From NCBI RefSeq assembly GCF_014192375.1, contig NZ_JACHXV010000002.1, positions 297,569 through 361,568 on the forward strand: a DNA stretch of 64,000 nt, given 5' to 3'. The DNA comes from Endobacter medicaginis (GTDB taxonomy: Bacteria > Pseudomonadota > Alphaproteobacteria > Acetobacterales > Acetobacteraceae). The notes under the pieces were generated by a model. The model was not told the origin of the DNA and ran no database searches. It saw only the letters and a program-made list of their open reading frames with translations. Position numbers and translations under genes: made by a program. Below are positions 49,696-59,035 of this stretch, one piece after another. Numbering within the stretch: position 1 is the stretch's first letter; each line of letters starts with the position of its first letter.

Positions 49696-50622
49696 TCAGA
49701 CGAGGCGCCGCCGCGCCGCCATCACACGCTCGATCCCGCCCAGGTCACACCGCAGCGCCAGCAGATCGAACCCGTGCGCCGCCAGCATCGCCACCAGCGC
49801 CGGGGCCTGCCCGATGCCAAATTCCAGCAGCAGCACCCCCTCTTCGGCGAGCAGACGCATGGCCAGCGGCAGGATGGTCCGGTAGGCATCGAGCCCGTCC
49901 GCGCCACCATCGAGCGCCGCCCGCGGCTCCCAGTGCCGAACCTCGGCCATCAGCCCGGACAGGTCGCCGCTCGGGATATACGGCGGGTTGGCGAGGATCA
50001 CGTCGAACCCGCCTCCACGTCCCCGCTCGCCCAGCGCGGCGCCCCAGTCGCTGCACAGGACCGCGCTGCGTCCGGCCAGCCCGTTGCGACGCGCGTTGGC
50101 CCGTGCGAGGGCCGCGGCCTGTGGCGCGCGCTCCACCCCCAAGCCCCAGGCGGACGGATACTCGGCGAGGGCGGCGAGCAGCAGACAGCCGGTCCCGGTG
50201 CCGAGATCCAGCACCCTGCGCACCGCACCACGCTCCGGGCGCAGCGCCAGCAGCGTCTCGATCACCGTCTCGCTGTCGGCCCGCGGCACCAGCGTCGCCG
50301 GCGAGACGGCGAGATCGAGGCTCCAGAAGCCCCGCGAACCCAGCAGATGCGCCATCGGCTCATGGCGCAGCCGGCGCGCCAGCAGGGCGTCGAACCGTGA
50401 GACGGACACCATCGTGTCGCGCGGCGCCAGCATCAGCGCACCGGGGCTCTCGCCCAGCACATGGGCGAGCAGCAGACGCGCCTCGCGTGCGGGGGAGTCG
50501 ATGCCGGCCCCGCGCAATGCGGCCGTCGCCCGATCCAGGGTCGCCCCCAAGGTCGCCGTCCCGGGGTCGCTTTGGCCGGGGGGCTGCAGCAAGGAGGCGC
50601 CTGGTGTAGTCTTGGCCGTCAT
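49696..50622 (-). CDS. prmC: Release-factor glutamine methyltransferase
   Basis: This 308-residue SAM-dependent enzyme methylates the GGQ glutamine of release factors. The helical N-domain includes AGIDSPAREARLLLAHVLG; the Rossmann part has VLDLGTGTGCLLLAALA and the catalytic NPPY (ILANPPYIPSGDL). Homology starts around residue 25, so the N-terminus is slightly long; ATG 50622 lies back to back with the ATG of the divergent gene at 50621, sharing the bases CATG. An internal start is possible. Its substrate RF1 is encoded 6 kb away by prfA. Confidence 0.93.
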   Translation of the reverse strand: MTAKTTPGASLLQPPGQSDPGTATLGATLDRATAALRGAGIDSPAREARLLLAHVLGESPGALMLAPRDTMVSVSRFDALLARRLRHEPMAHLLGSRGFWSLDLAVSPATLVPRADSETVIETLLALRPERGAVRRVLDLGTGTGCLLLAALAEYPSAWGLGVERAPQAAALARANARRNGLAGRSAVLCSDWGAALGERGRGGGFDVILANPPYIPSGDLSGLMAEVRHWEPRAALDGGADGLDAYRTILPLAMRLLAEEGVLLLEFGIGQAPALVAMLAAHGFDLLALRCDLGGIERVMAARRRLV

Positions 50623-51082
50623 GTCCTCACCACGTCTGCATCCCATCGCCGTCGCCTGCGGCCTGTCCCTTGCCGGATGGCTGGCCTGCACGCCGGCGCT
50701 GGCCGCGCAGTTCAGCATCGTCGACCAGCGCGGCGAGGGCGAGATCTCCGAGCGGACGCGCTTCTACATCGACGGCGTCCTGGTCGCCCAGGCGCAGCTC
50801 GGCGACCGCCAGAACGAGACCGTGATGCAGGTCACGGTCCCTGACCGCGACCACTACGAGTACAGCCTCTGTGGCAGCGTGACCATCCAAAACCCCGGCG
50901 GGACCGAGACGCATGAGGTGAATGCCTCGGGTATTCTGCGTCATCCGGACGGGCACCGCTTCGAGGCGATGGGCACCGAGAACTACAACGGCTTTTACCT
51001 GGTCGACCGCACCGACCCGACCAGCGGCAGTGTCGAGAACCGCGCCATCCGCTCGCTGGCCTGCGCGTCGCCAAGCAGTTGA
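50621..51082 (+). CDS. Secreted protein of unknown function
   Basis: This 153-residue protein has a clear Sec signal peptide, MSSPRLHPIAVACGLSLAGW then TPALAAQ, and a mature part of about 125 residues that looks like a single beta-rich domain (FYIDGVLVAQAQL, YNGFYLVDRTDP). Two cysteines (SLCGSV and LACAS) could form a disulfide in the periplasm. No family is recognised. Its start codon overlaps that of prmC on the other strand; AAGGAGG lies 23 bases upstream, farther than usual. It is followed by the MpaB-like gene with a TTGA overlap. Confidence 0.75.
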   Translation: MSSPRLHPIAVACGLSLAGWLACTPALAAQFSIVDQRGEGEISERTRFYIDGVLVAQAQLGDRQNETVMQVTVPDRDHYEYSLCGSVTIQNPGGTETHEVNASGILRHPDGHRFEAMGTENYNGFYLVDRTDPTSGSVENRAIRSLACASPSS

Positions 51083-51921
51083 CTCCACCCGACCGCCTCG
51101 CCGGCACCCCGCGCGACGCCATCGCCCGTCGCGTCTCGGAGCTGTTCACCGATCCCGACCGGCCCGATCCCCCGGTGCGGCGCAGCAGCGAGGCGCTGTT
51201 CGCACCGGATTCGATGGCCTGGCGGGTGCATGGCGATGTCGGCGCGATGATGGTCGGCGGCATCGCCTCGCTGCTGATGCAGATGCTGCACCCGGCGGTG
51301 CTGGCCGGCGTGTGGGACCACTCGGCCTTCCGCGAGAACATGCAGGGCCGCCTGCGCAGCACCGCGCGCTTCATCGCACGCACCACCTATGCCGCACGAC
51401 CCGAGGCGGAGGCGGCGATCGCCCGGGTGCGGGCGATCCACGAGCGGGTCTGCGGCACGTTGCCGGACGGCACGCCCTATCGGGCCAGCGATCCGGCCCT
51501 GCTGGCCTGGGTGCATGTCACCGAGACGAGCTGCTTCGTCGAGGCGTGGCGGCGCCATGTCGCGCCGGGGGCGACGCTGGCTGAGCAGAACCGCTATCTC
51601 GACGAGATGGCGCGGATCGGCCTCGCGCTGGGTGCTGCGCCCGTGCCACGCTCGCGACGCGAGGCGCAGGCGCTGATGGCCTCCACCCGGCCGCAGCTGC
51701 GCGTGGATGACCGCACGGTGGAGGTGGCCCGGCTGCTGCGTGAACAGCCGGGCGGCAACCTGCCCGGACCGATCCGCGGCCTGCTGATGCAAGCCGCGCT
51801 CGACCTGCTGCCCGGCTGGGCTCAGGCGATGCATGCGCGCACCCCCCTCCGGCCACCGCGTCCGCTGGTGAGGCTCGCGGCAACAGGGGCGGCATCGACC
51901 CTGCGCTGGGCGCTGCGCTGA
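51079..51921 (+). CDS. MpaB-type oxygenase (DUF2236)
   Basis: This 280-residue haem-dependent-oxygenase-like protein of the MpaB/DUF2236 family shows its signatures: MLHPAVLAGVWDHSAFRENM, GRLRSTARFIARTTYA and VHVTETSCFVEAWRR. Relatives include Lcp (latex clearing protein) and MpaB, which cleave double bonds of lipids or polyisoprenoids; MpaB itself oxidises a farnesyl chain. Start is TTG 51079, overlapping the previous stop as TTGA. No signal peptide is seen. Next to a lipoxygenase, it suggests oxidation of unsaturated lipids, an inference. Confidence 0.85.
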   Translation: MTPPDRLAGTPRDAIARRVSELFTDPDRPDPPVRRSSEALFAPDSMAWRVHGDVGAMMVGGIASLLMQMLHPAVLAGVWDHSAFRENMQGRLRSTARFIARTTYAARPEAEAAIARVRAIHERVCGTLPDGTPYRASDPALLAWVHVTETSCFVEAWRRHVAPGATLAEQNRYLDEMARIGLALGAAPVPRSRREAQALMASTRPQLRVDDRTVEVARLLREQPGGNLPGPIRGLLMQAALDLLPGWAQAMHARTPLRPPRPLVRLAATGAASTLRWALR

Positions 51922-51946
51922 ACGACGGAGCGCCCGACGCGTCGGA

Positions 51947-53017
51947 TCAGAAATAGACGCCGGCGACGGGTCCGGTCCCGGTCGACAGCACGTTGCCGAC
52001 CTGCTGGAAGGTCGAGGTGTCGTAGGTGGTCACGTGCCCGGTCAGGCCCGGCGGCAAAACGTAGAAGAAATCGTAGATGAAGAAGCGCAGCGCGGGCGGC
52101 AGCGCCGACACGGGGCCAAGATCGCTCAGATAGGCCTTGGTGCCGTCGGGGCTGAGGCCGACGAACGCCGGCGCGTTGGTCGTCGGCATCTTCCGCACGA
52201 TCTTGTCGGTGGTCATGTCGATGACCGTCACGTCATAGGTGCCGATATCGGCGACCCACATCTTCCTGCCATCCGGCGTCAGCGTGCCAGAGAGCGGCCA
52301 GCTCCCGGCGGGCAGGGTAATGGTGTCGGCGATCGTCATCGTGCGCGTGTCGATCTTGGTGATGTTCGACGTCGTGAAGTTCAGCGAATAGACATAGATG
52401 CCGTCCGGACTGATGGCCGACCAGGCCGGCACCATGCCGCTGACCGTGATCGCGGACAGACGCTGGCCGGTGGCGGTATTGTAGACCTCGAGCCCGTTGG
52501 ACGTATTGAAGACATACAGCTTGCTCCCGTCGGGGCTGACCTGCACCGCCATCGGTCCCATCGCGGTCGGGATCGTCCTGACGATGCTGTCGGTCGTGGT
52601 GTCGATCACCTGCACGACGTTGGCATTGGTCGGCACGTAGAGATAGCGGCCATCCTTGCTCAGCTCGAACGACGCATACGGGTCGCCCATCATGCTGATG
52701 GTCTTGCTGACCGTGTTGGTGGCCGTGTTGATGACGCTGACCTGCCAGGGCAACAGGCCGAAATTGTCGACATACACCTTCGAGCCGTCCGGCAGCGCCT
52801 TGAGCACGATCGGATGCGTGCCGACGCCGATCTTCGTGGTCAGCGCGCCGGTATTGGTGTTGAACACGTAGACCGAGTTCTCGTCATCGACGGGAATGTA
52901 GATGGTCCCGGCTGCGGGAGCGGCCAGCGCGTTGCCGCAGCCCAGCACGGCCAGGCCCCCGAGCAGGGAGGCACGCAGCGAGCGTGCGAGCACGCCCAGG
53001 GCTGAGATGTATTTCAT
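51947..53017 (-). CDS. YncE-like beta-propeller protein, copy 1
   Basis: This 356-residue protein has a signal peptide (LLGGLAVLGCGNALAA) and a seven-bladed YVTN/YncE propeller (SKVYVDNFGLLP, GRYLYVPTNANVVQVIDTTT, GYLSDLG-type repeats). Ribosome binding site GGAGCAA precedes ATG 53017. It is a close paralogue of the next gene: both share the SKVY(V/I)DNFGLLP block. Exported; ligand unknown. It lies with copy 2 and the lipoxygenase in one leftward run, last of the three. Confidence 0.88.
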   Translation of the reverse strand: MKYISALGVLARSLRASLLGGLAVLGCGNALAAPAAGTIYIPVDDENSVYVFNTNTGALTTKIGVGTHPIVLKALPDGSKVYVDNFGLLPWQVSVINTATNTVSKTISMMGDPYASFELSKDGRYLYVPTNANVVQVIDTTTDSIVRTIPTAMGPMAVQVSPDGSKLYVFNTSNGLEVYNTATGQRLSAITVSGMVPAWSAISPDGIYVYSLNFTTSNITKIDTRTMTIADTITLPAGSWPLSGTLTPDGRKMWVADIGTYDVTVIDMTTDKIVRKMPTTNAPAFVGLSPDGTKAYLSDLGPVSALPPALRFFIYDFFYVLPPGLTGHVTTYDTSTFQQVGNVLSTGTGPVAGVYF

Positions 53018-53066
53018 GATTTGCTCCGAATGAGATCGAGATCGCGGGTTGAAGACCGGGAAGGGC

Positions 53067-54158
53067 CTATGGCGCCGCCGGGATCCACGCACCGATACCG
53101 GGTCCGGGACGGACCACGACCGGGGCACCGACGATCCGGTCGGTGGCGGGATCGAAGGCGATGATCTGGCCATTGCCGAGCCAGCCCAGCGTGACGAGAT
53201 TGAGGAACGAGATGCCCTCGCCGAGCGGTGTGACGAAGGCGGCGGTGGATGCGCCGAGATCGGAAATGTAGCCGCGTGTGCCATCATCGCTGAAAATGAC
53301 CGCGACCGCGGAACCGGCGGTGGGAATGACGCCGCGGAGCCTGTCGGTGACGACATCGTAGATCCGTACGCCGCTGCCGCCGAAGACGCTCACATAGAGC
53401 TTGGTGCCGTCAGGGGAGAGGATCGAGGTGAAGGCGCCCGGCTCCGCGGGCGTGTAGACGCCGTTGAGACTGGTGGGAATGATCGATGTCAGCCTCCAGT
53501 TCGCGACATCGATCACACCGATCGAATTGACCGTGTCCACATAGAGCTTTTTGCCATCCTTGGTGAAGGTGTACCAGAACGGCGCGACGCCCCCGGTGGC
53601 GATCGGCGCCCTGATCTGCTGGCCCGTCACGGGATCGTAGGCGCCGATCCGGCCATCGGCAAAACCGACATAGAGGGCGCCATCCGGGCCCGGGATGGCA
53701 CCCACCGGCACGGCGGCAAACCTGAGGCTGCGCACCACCGTGTCGGTGGCGACATTCATCACCTCGACGGTGAATCCCGCCTCCGGGAGATAGACCTCCT
53801 TGCCGTCGTTCGACATGAACGCGCCCAGCGGCACCGAGGCCACCGCGATCGTGCGCTGCGTGTTGTGCTTGAGGTCGAGCACCGTGACGCTGGCCGGCAG
53901 CAGGCCGAAATTGTCGATATAGACCTTGCTGCCGTCGGGCGTCCTCGCCATGACCGCCGGGCGCGACGCCGGCAGCGGCACCGTGAAGCGGTTGACGACC
54001 CGGTTGGTCGCACCGTCGATCACGGCCACCGTGTTGCTGTCCACCTCCGGCACCAGCAGACTGCCGCTGGGAGCGGCCTGGGCGGTGACGCTCGCGCCGA
54101 TCCACAAGGTCGCGGCAAGCACACCAGAGATCCGCGATCCTCTTGTCTTCAAGGGCAT
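53067..54158 (-). CDS. YncE-like beta-propeller protein, copy 2
   Basis: This 363-residue exported propeller begins MPLKTRGSRISGVLAATLWI with a Sec leader cleaved near TAQAAP. TTG 54167 (MKNMPLK) is an alternative start, and ATG 54158 follows GAG by about 9 bases. Blade repeats: TPDGSKVYIDNFGLLPAS, DGKEVYLPEAGFTVEVM and GTRGYISDLGAS. It is 49 bp upstream of copy 1 and 11 bp after the lipoxygenase. A carrier, scaffold or quinone-like-cofactor binding role is possible but unsupported. Confidence 0.87.
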   Translation of the reverse strand: MPLKTRGSRISGVLAATLWIGASVTAQAAPSGSLLVPEVDSNTVAVIDGATNRVVNRFTVPLPASRPAVMARTPDGSKVYIDNFGLLPASVTVLDLKHNTQRTIAVASVPLGAFMSNDGKEVYLPEAGFTVEVMNVATDTVVRSLRFAAVPVGAIPGPDGALYVGFADGRIGAYDPVTGQQIRAPIATGGVAPFWYTFTKDGKKLYVDTVNSIGVIDVANWRLTSIIPTSLNGVYTPAEPGAFTSILSPDGTKLYVSVFGGSGVRIYDVVTDRLRGVIPTAGSAVAVIFSDDGTRGYISDLGASTAAFVTPLGEGISFLNLVTLGWLGNGQIIAFDPATDRIVGAPVVVRPGPGIGAWIPAAP

Positions 54159-54169
54159 GTTTTTCAATC

Positions 54170-56206
54170 TCAGATATTGGTGCTGGTCGGAATCCGGCTC
54201 GGCAGCAGATACGGGTAGGGATAGCTGCGGGTGGTGTTGGCTGCGTTGATCTTCGCCTCGATCGCCGTCAGCGCCGCCCGATATTGCGACAGCGGTCCGC
54301 CCGTTGCGGTGATCGCCGGATCGGTGAGGGTCGACAGATACGCGAAGTTGGCGCTCTGGTAATTGCCGAGCGAGCGGTAATGCACCGAGCCAAGCAGATA
54401 CAGGAAATGCATCTGCGCGATGGCGGCCACCATGTTGGGCAGCAGCGCGTTCCAGTTCTGCTGGCTTGCCGACAGGCCCGATGGCGGCGGCGCGTTCATC
54501 ACGCCCGAATAGACCGGCTGGTAGACCATGAACTGGCTTTGCGGAAAATTCACCGCCGCGTGCTGGGCGGATGCCGTGAACATGATCATCGCGACGACCT
54601 GTGCAAGCTGGCTGCGCGAGGTGATCGGCCTGAAGCCGAGGATCTTGCCGCTGGAGGCAATCTCCGTCACCCAGGCCGAAAGCTCGCCATCTCCGACCAC
54701 GTCGGCGTCAGACTTGTAGTACACGCCGATATAATTCGTCGCCCAGTCGAGCAGCGCCTGCCAGATCAGCAGCGCATCGTCGCGATATGGGTATTCGGGC
54801 AGCACGCTGCTGCTGGCGACGCCGCGGTTGGCGAAATCCACCGGCGGCATCTGATTGTAGAAATCGAAGGCCAGTCGGTCGCGGGCCGCGGCCTGCTGGG
54901 CTGCGGCAATCGGACCCCCGAGAATGAGATCGCCGAACGTATCGGGCGACATGATGATCGCCGCCGCCAGCTCGTTGATGAAGATATCGCCCTCGTAATG
55001 CGGCAGCAGCAGCACGCTCAGCGGATGGTTCGGCGCGAGCTGCCGGTGCGTCGCGACGCAGAATGCCTCGGAGACGAGATGCGTGCGGCCGAGATGGACG
55101 AACATCTCATGATAGTTGAAATCTGCCGTGTTGACGACGGTCTTCGCCATCTGCCAGGCCCAGTAGGCCTGGCTGCTGGACGCGGCGGTGCGACAGATGA
55201 TCGGATTCGTCGCCGGGTTCTGGCCACACTGGATCGCCACCGCCGACAGCGTCGCGGCACCCGGCAGCAGCGCGAACAGCGCGATCGGCGCGGCGACATA
55301 GCCTGTCCCGGTCAGGGTCTTGCTGGTGCCACCGGCCGGCGCCATCGCACCGAGCTCGACATAGTCGAGAATGAACAGACGCTTGCCGGCAAGTGCCGCC
55401 GACAAGGTGTCGGTCGTGTTGAGCGCGGCCTGGTACTGCGCATTGGTGATCGGGAACTTCGTCGGAATGGCACTGATCGACGTCAGCAGCATCGGGTTGG
55501 GTCCACCGACACGCAGATAGGCGAACATCGCGTCGTCATGGAGATAGCCGGCAATCTCGGGGCGCGAGATTGCGGTGAACAGCGCATCGTAACTCGCAGG
55601 CGTTCGTGTTGCAGTCGTCGATGTCGACGACAGCGCAGTCGTCAGCACCGTCAGCGCGCTCTCGCCCATCGTGCCGAGTTGCGTGAACAGTGCCTGCAGA
55701 CTCGTCTGGAGCTGACCGGCCAGCAGCGCGTTCACCGTCGCGTCGCTGCCGGTCTGAGCCTGAACGAACAGGGACTGGCTCGCTGCCAGCGTGGTGCGCG
55801 CGGAGGCGAGCTGGCTGTTGATGCTGGAGAGCTGCGCGCCGACCGCCTGCCCTCCCACCGTGGCGACCGCGCCCAGCAGGTTCGCAACGATGGTGATGCC
55901 GACGGAGATCGCGCCGATCAGCCATTCGATGGTCGGCAGTTCCTGGGTAGGCAGCAGCGCCGAAAGCGGCACGCCGGGCAGCGTCGGGAACTGGTCGGTC
56001 CAGACATACTGGAGCTGCATCGATGCGATGGCCGCACGCCGGGTCACTGCATCGATGATGCTGACTTTCTGCGGCAATGTCGGCACCGAGACCGTGGCGG
56101 TCGTCGTGAGCGGCATCGACGCCGCGGAGGCGATTTTCGACAGGTTCGGGAACACGGAGAGGGCCGACAGCCCGGTTCCGGCTGCAAGGAACTCGCGACG
56201 ACGCAC
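54170..56206 (-). CDS. Lipoxygenase, Tat-exported, with complete iron ligands
   Basis: This 678-residue protein is a bacterial lipoxygenase, an iron enzyme adding O2 to polyunsaturated fatty acids. It starts with GTG 56206 (GGAGA about 9 bases upstream), giving MRRREFLAAGTGLSALSVF, a twin-arginine-like leader that suggests folded export. The iron set is present: His366 and His371 (HEMFVH), His549 and Asn553 (SAQHAAVNF) and the C-terminal Ile678 (TSTNI). The family block FCVATHRQLAPNHPL also matches. Two YncE-like propellers follow with short gaps in the same direction, so the three are likely one operon. Substrate and product position are unknown. Confidence 0.9.
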   Translation of the reverse strand: MRRREFLAAGTGLSALSVFPNLSKIASAASMPLTTTATVSVPTLPQKVSIIDAVTRRAAIASMQLQYVWTDQFPTLPGVPLSALLPTQELPTIEWLIGAISVGITIVANLLGAVATVGGQAVGAQLSSINSQLASARTTLAASQSLFVQAQTGSDATVNALLAGQLQTSLQALFTQLGTMGESALTVLTTALSSTSTTATRTPASYDALFTAISRPEIAGYLHDDAMFAYLRVGGPNPMLLTSISAIPTKFPITNAQYQAALNTTDTLSAALAGKRLFILDYVELGAMAPAGGTSKTLTGTGYVAAPIALFALLPGAATLSAVAIQCGQNPATNPIICRTAASSSQAYWAWQMAKTVVNTADFNYHEMFVHLGRTHLVSEAFCVATHRQLAPNHPLSVLLLPHYEGDIFINELAAAIIMSPDTFGDLILGGPIAAAQQAAARDRLAFDFYNQMPPVDFANRGVASSSVLPEYPYRDDALLIWQALLDWATNYIGVYYKSDADVVGDGELSAWVTEIASSGKILGFRPITSRSQLAQVVAMIMFTASAQHAAVNFPQSQFMVYQPVYSGVMNAPPPSGLSASQQNWNALLPNMVAAIAQMHFLYLLGSVHYRSLGNYQSANFAYLSTLTDPAITATGGPLSQYRAALTAIEAKINAANTTRSYPYPYLLPSRIPTSTNI

Positions 56207-56380
56207 GTTCGATCTCCAGCGGCTCAGGATTTCGGCCGCCGCACCCGGCCGAAGGGTGCGACGTCGCGCATTGTCCGGACACACCCGACCCGTGCACCGT
56301 CCACAACCACGGGGCGGGGCGAGTAACACTCAGTGACGAATTGCCAAGGGGGGGGGTGCCTTACGTATGCGTTACGTTCC

Positions 56381-56409
56381 GCTTTAGATACGTATCAAAA
56401 TTTCGTCAA
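56381..56409 (-). promoter_or_regulatory. Candidate promoter of the lipoxygenase operon
   Basis: On the minus strand TTGACG (56409-56404) and TAAAGC (56386-56381) are spaced by 17 bases, matching a sigma-70-like promoter at -35 and partly at -10. It lies in a 475-bp gap that is notably A+T-rich around 56360-56460 and about 175 bases upstream of the GTG start. The gap (56207-56681) carries no recognised gene. Confidence 0.35.
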
Positions 56410-56681
56410 TTCCAAATTCTCTCGATATCGTGATAAATTCGAGACAATGTCAGATGGATACGGCCGCCCTCAGGCCGTCTGCCAGCACAGAGCCTCTTTC
56501 AGTATCCGGCTGTGAGGCCCGTCGGGGGCGGGGACACGCCCGGGATGCGCTTTGCGAGGGACCTGAGTGGACCGGCACAGCCAGTCGTCGCCGGCGACGC
56601 CATCGGCAGCGCGAGCGCTGCACAACCGTACCGTAACGGGATGTCAGGCGTTGCCCGGCGTCATCCCCGGGGCACCCGGCA

Positions 56682-57749
56682 TCAGACGCCCGCCGCGGCG
56701 AGCAGGGCGGCCTGCTCCTCCTGGGTGAGCGCGTCGACGAACTCGTCAAACTCGCCCGCCATCACCCGATCGATCTTGTAGAGGGTCAGGTTGATGCGAT
56801 GATCCGAAACACGGCCCTGCGGGAAGTTGTAGGTGCGAATGCGTTCGGAGCGGTCACCGGTGCCGACCTGCGAGCGCCGGTCGGCCGCGCGCGCATCGGC
56901 GCTCGCACTGCGCTGCGCCTCGTACAGCCGCGAACGCAGGATTTTCATCGCCTTGGCACGATTCTTGTGCTGGCTGCGCTCCTCCTGCATCGCCACCACG
57001 GTACCAGTAGGGATGTGGGTAATGCGCACGGCCGAGTCGGTCTTGTTGACGTGCTGGCCGCCCGCACCCGACGCACGATAGGTGTCGATGCGCAGGTCGG
57101 CCTCGTTGATCTCGACGTCCACCTCCTCGGCCTCCGGCAGCACCGCCACCGTGATCGTCGACGTGTGGATCCGCCCCTGGCCTTCGGTCACCGGAACGCG
57201 CTGAACCCGGTGCACGCCGGATTCGTATTTCAGTCGGGCGAACACCCCCTTGCCGGAAATCTCCGCCACCCCTTCGCGCAAGCCACCGAGCTCGGATTCG
57301 CTCGCCTCGAGCAACTCGAAGCGCCAGCCGCGCAGATCGGCATAGCGCCGATAGGCGTCGAACAGCTCGCGCGCGAACAGGGCCGCCTCGTCGCCGCCCG
57401 CCGCGGGCCGGATCTCCACGATCGCGCTGCGCTCGTCGGCCGCATCGCGTGGCAGCATGGCAATCCGGATTTCATGACGCAGGCCCGGCAGGCGGCCACG
57501 CAGCGCGTCGAGTTCGCCGATCGCCAGCTCGCGCAGCTCGGGATCCGACAGCATCGATTCGAGCCCGCGCTCTTCCGCCTCCGCATCGCGCAGCGCACCG
57601 ATCCGCCCGACCAGCGGCTCGAGCTCCGCATATTCACGCGAGGCGGCAGCGAATGCCTCGCCGGCAAGTTCCCCCGAGCCGAGCATCGCCTCAAGCTCGG
57701 CGAACCGCCCGACGATGCGGTCCAGACGCTCGTCGAGCGACGCGCTCAT
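56682..57749 (-). CDS. prfA: Peptide chain release factor 1
   Basis: This 355-residue protein reads UAA and UAG stops. It shows the tripeptide anticodon PVT at residues 186-188 ([10 protein letters not shown]), the class I release-factor GGQ at 230-232 ([13 protein letters not shown]) and the N-terminal helices. Length is standard. It overlaps hisS by 4 bp (ATGA). In related genomes prmC usually follows directly; here 6 kb of other genes separate them. Confidence 0.96.
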   Translation of the reverse strand: MSASLDERLDRIVGRFAELEAMLGSGELAGEAFAAASREYAELEPLVGRIGALRDAEAEERGLESMLSDPELRELAIGELDALRGRLPGLRHEIRIAMLPRDAADERSAIVEIRPAAGGDEAALFARELFDAYRRYADLRGWRFELLEASESELGGLREGVAEISGKGVFARLKYESGVHRVQRVPVTEGQGRIHTSTITVAVLPEAEEVDVEINEADLRIDTYRASGAGGQHVNKTDSAVRITHIPTGTVVAMQEERSQHKNRAKAMKILRSRLYEAQRSASADARAADRRSQVGTGDRSERIRTYNFPQGRVSDHRINLTLYKIDRVMAGEFDEFVDALTQEEQAALLAAAGV

Positions 57750-58990
57750 CGGGCAGCGAGATGGGCAGCCACCGAATTCAGCGCGAGATCCTGCTGCTCG
57801 CCACCCCGCAGGTCACGCACCCGGGCGACGCCGCGTTCGAGCTCGTCCTCGCCGATGATCACCGCATGCGTCGCCTCGATACGGTTGGCGCGCTCCATGC
57901 GCCGCTTGAGATTGCCGCGATACCCCATCTCGGCCCGCAGGCCGGCGCCGCGCAGAGCCTGCAGCACGCCGATCGCCGCCGCCTCGGCCGCCTCACCGAC
58001 GGGGATCACGCTGACGGTGGCCGCGATCGCCGGCGGCTCGCCGGCCAGCATCGCCAGGCGCTCGATCCCGCCCGCCCAGCCAATCGCCGGCACGGCCGGG
58101 CCGCCCATCTGGGCCACCAGCCCGTCATAGCGTCCGCCGGCCAGCACCGTGCCCTGGGCGCCGAGCCGGTCGGTGGTGAATTCGAACGCGGTGTTCACGT
58201 AGTAGTCCAGACCGCGCACGATGCGCGGGTTGTGGACGTACTGCACGCCGAAGCGGTCGAGGCCCCGCCGCAACCCATCCCAGAACGCCTGCGCCGCATC
58301 GGACAGGGACGCGCCGATCAGCGGCGCATCCGCGAGAAGAGCGCGATCCTCGGGGGCCTTGCTGTCGAGGATGCGCAGCGGATTGCGCTCCAGCCGGAGA
58401 CGGCTGTCTTCGGACAGGCGGTCGCGGAAATCATTGAAATAGCCGACCAGTGCGGTGCGCCAGGCGGCGCGGCTTTCCGCGTCGCCAAGGGTGTTGAGCT
58501 CCAGCGTGGTCTCGCCCGCGATGCCCAGGGCCGCGAGGATGTCGCGGGCCAGCGCGATCGCCTCGGCATCGGCGAGCGGCTCCGGCGGCCCGATCAGCTC
58601 GGCGCCGATCTGGTGAAACTGCCGGTAGCGCCCCTTCTGCGGCCGCTCGTAGCGGAACATCGGCCCGGCATAGAACACGCGCTGCGGGAGCGACTGGGTC
58701 AGACCGTTGGTGACCAGCGCCCGGCAGATCGCCGCCGTCCCCTCGGGGCGCAGCGTGAGGCTGTCCCCGCCGCGATCGGCGAAGGTATACATCTCCTTCG
58801 CCACCACGTCCGACGTCTCGCCGAGCGAGCGCGCGAACACCCGCGTCTCCTCGAAGATCGGTGTCATCCACTCGTCGAACCCGTAGGTGGAGGCGACACG
58901 ACGTGCGGTATCGACCACATGGGCGAAGCCGCGCTGCTCCGCGCCGATCAGGTCGCGCGTGCCGCGAACCGGCTGCGGTGTATCACTCAT
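57746..58990 (-). CDS. hisS: Histidyl-tRNA synthetase
   Basis: This 414-residue class II synthetase charges tRNA-His. Motif 1 and motif 2 ([18 protein letters not shown]), the His A sequences ([14 protein letters not shown] and GGRYDGLV) and motif 3 ([12 protein letters not shown]) are present, with a C-terminal anticodon-binding domain ([13 protein letters not shown]). Start ATG 58990 and the prfA overlap are typical. Length is normal. Confidence 0.96.
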   Translation of the reverse strand: MSDTPQPVRGTRDLIGAEQRGFAHVVDTARRVASTYGFDEWMTPIFEETRVFARSLGETSDVVAKEMYTFADRGGDSLTLRPEGTAAICRALVTNGLTQSLPQRVFYAGPMFRYERPQKGRYRQFHQIGAELIGPPEPLADAEAIALARDILAALGIAGETTLELNTLGDAESRAAWRTALVGYFNDFRDRLSEDSRLRLERNPLRILDSKAPEDRALLADAPLIGASLSDAAQAFWDGLRRGLDRFGVQYVHNPRIVRGLDYYVNTAFEFTTDRLGAQGTVLAGGRYDGLVAQMGGPAVPAIGWAGGIERLAMLAGEPPAIAATVSVIPVGEAAEAAAIGVLQALRGAGLRAEMGYRGNLKRRMERANRIEATHAVIIGEDELERGVARVRDLRGGEQQDLALNSVAAHLAAR

Positions 58991-59035
58991 CTCTCGAACA
59001 ACCAGACCTGACCGAACGTTTTGAAGAAGAAAGCC

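Noticed and set aside
56333-56515. 60-codon plus-strand frame in the lipoxygenase upstream gap
   Set aside because: No ribosome binding site, and it overlaps the likely lipoxygenase promoter.
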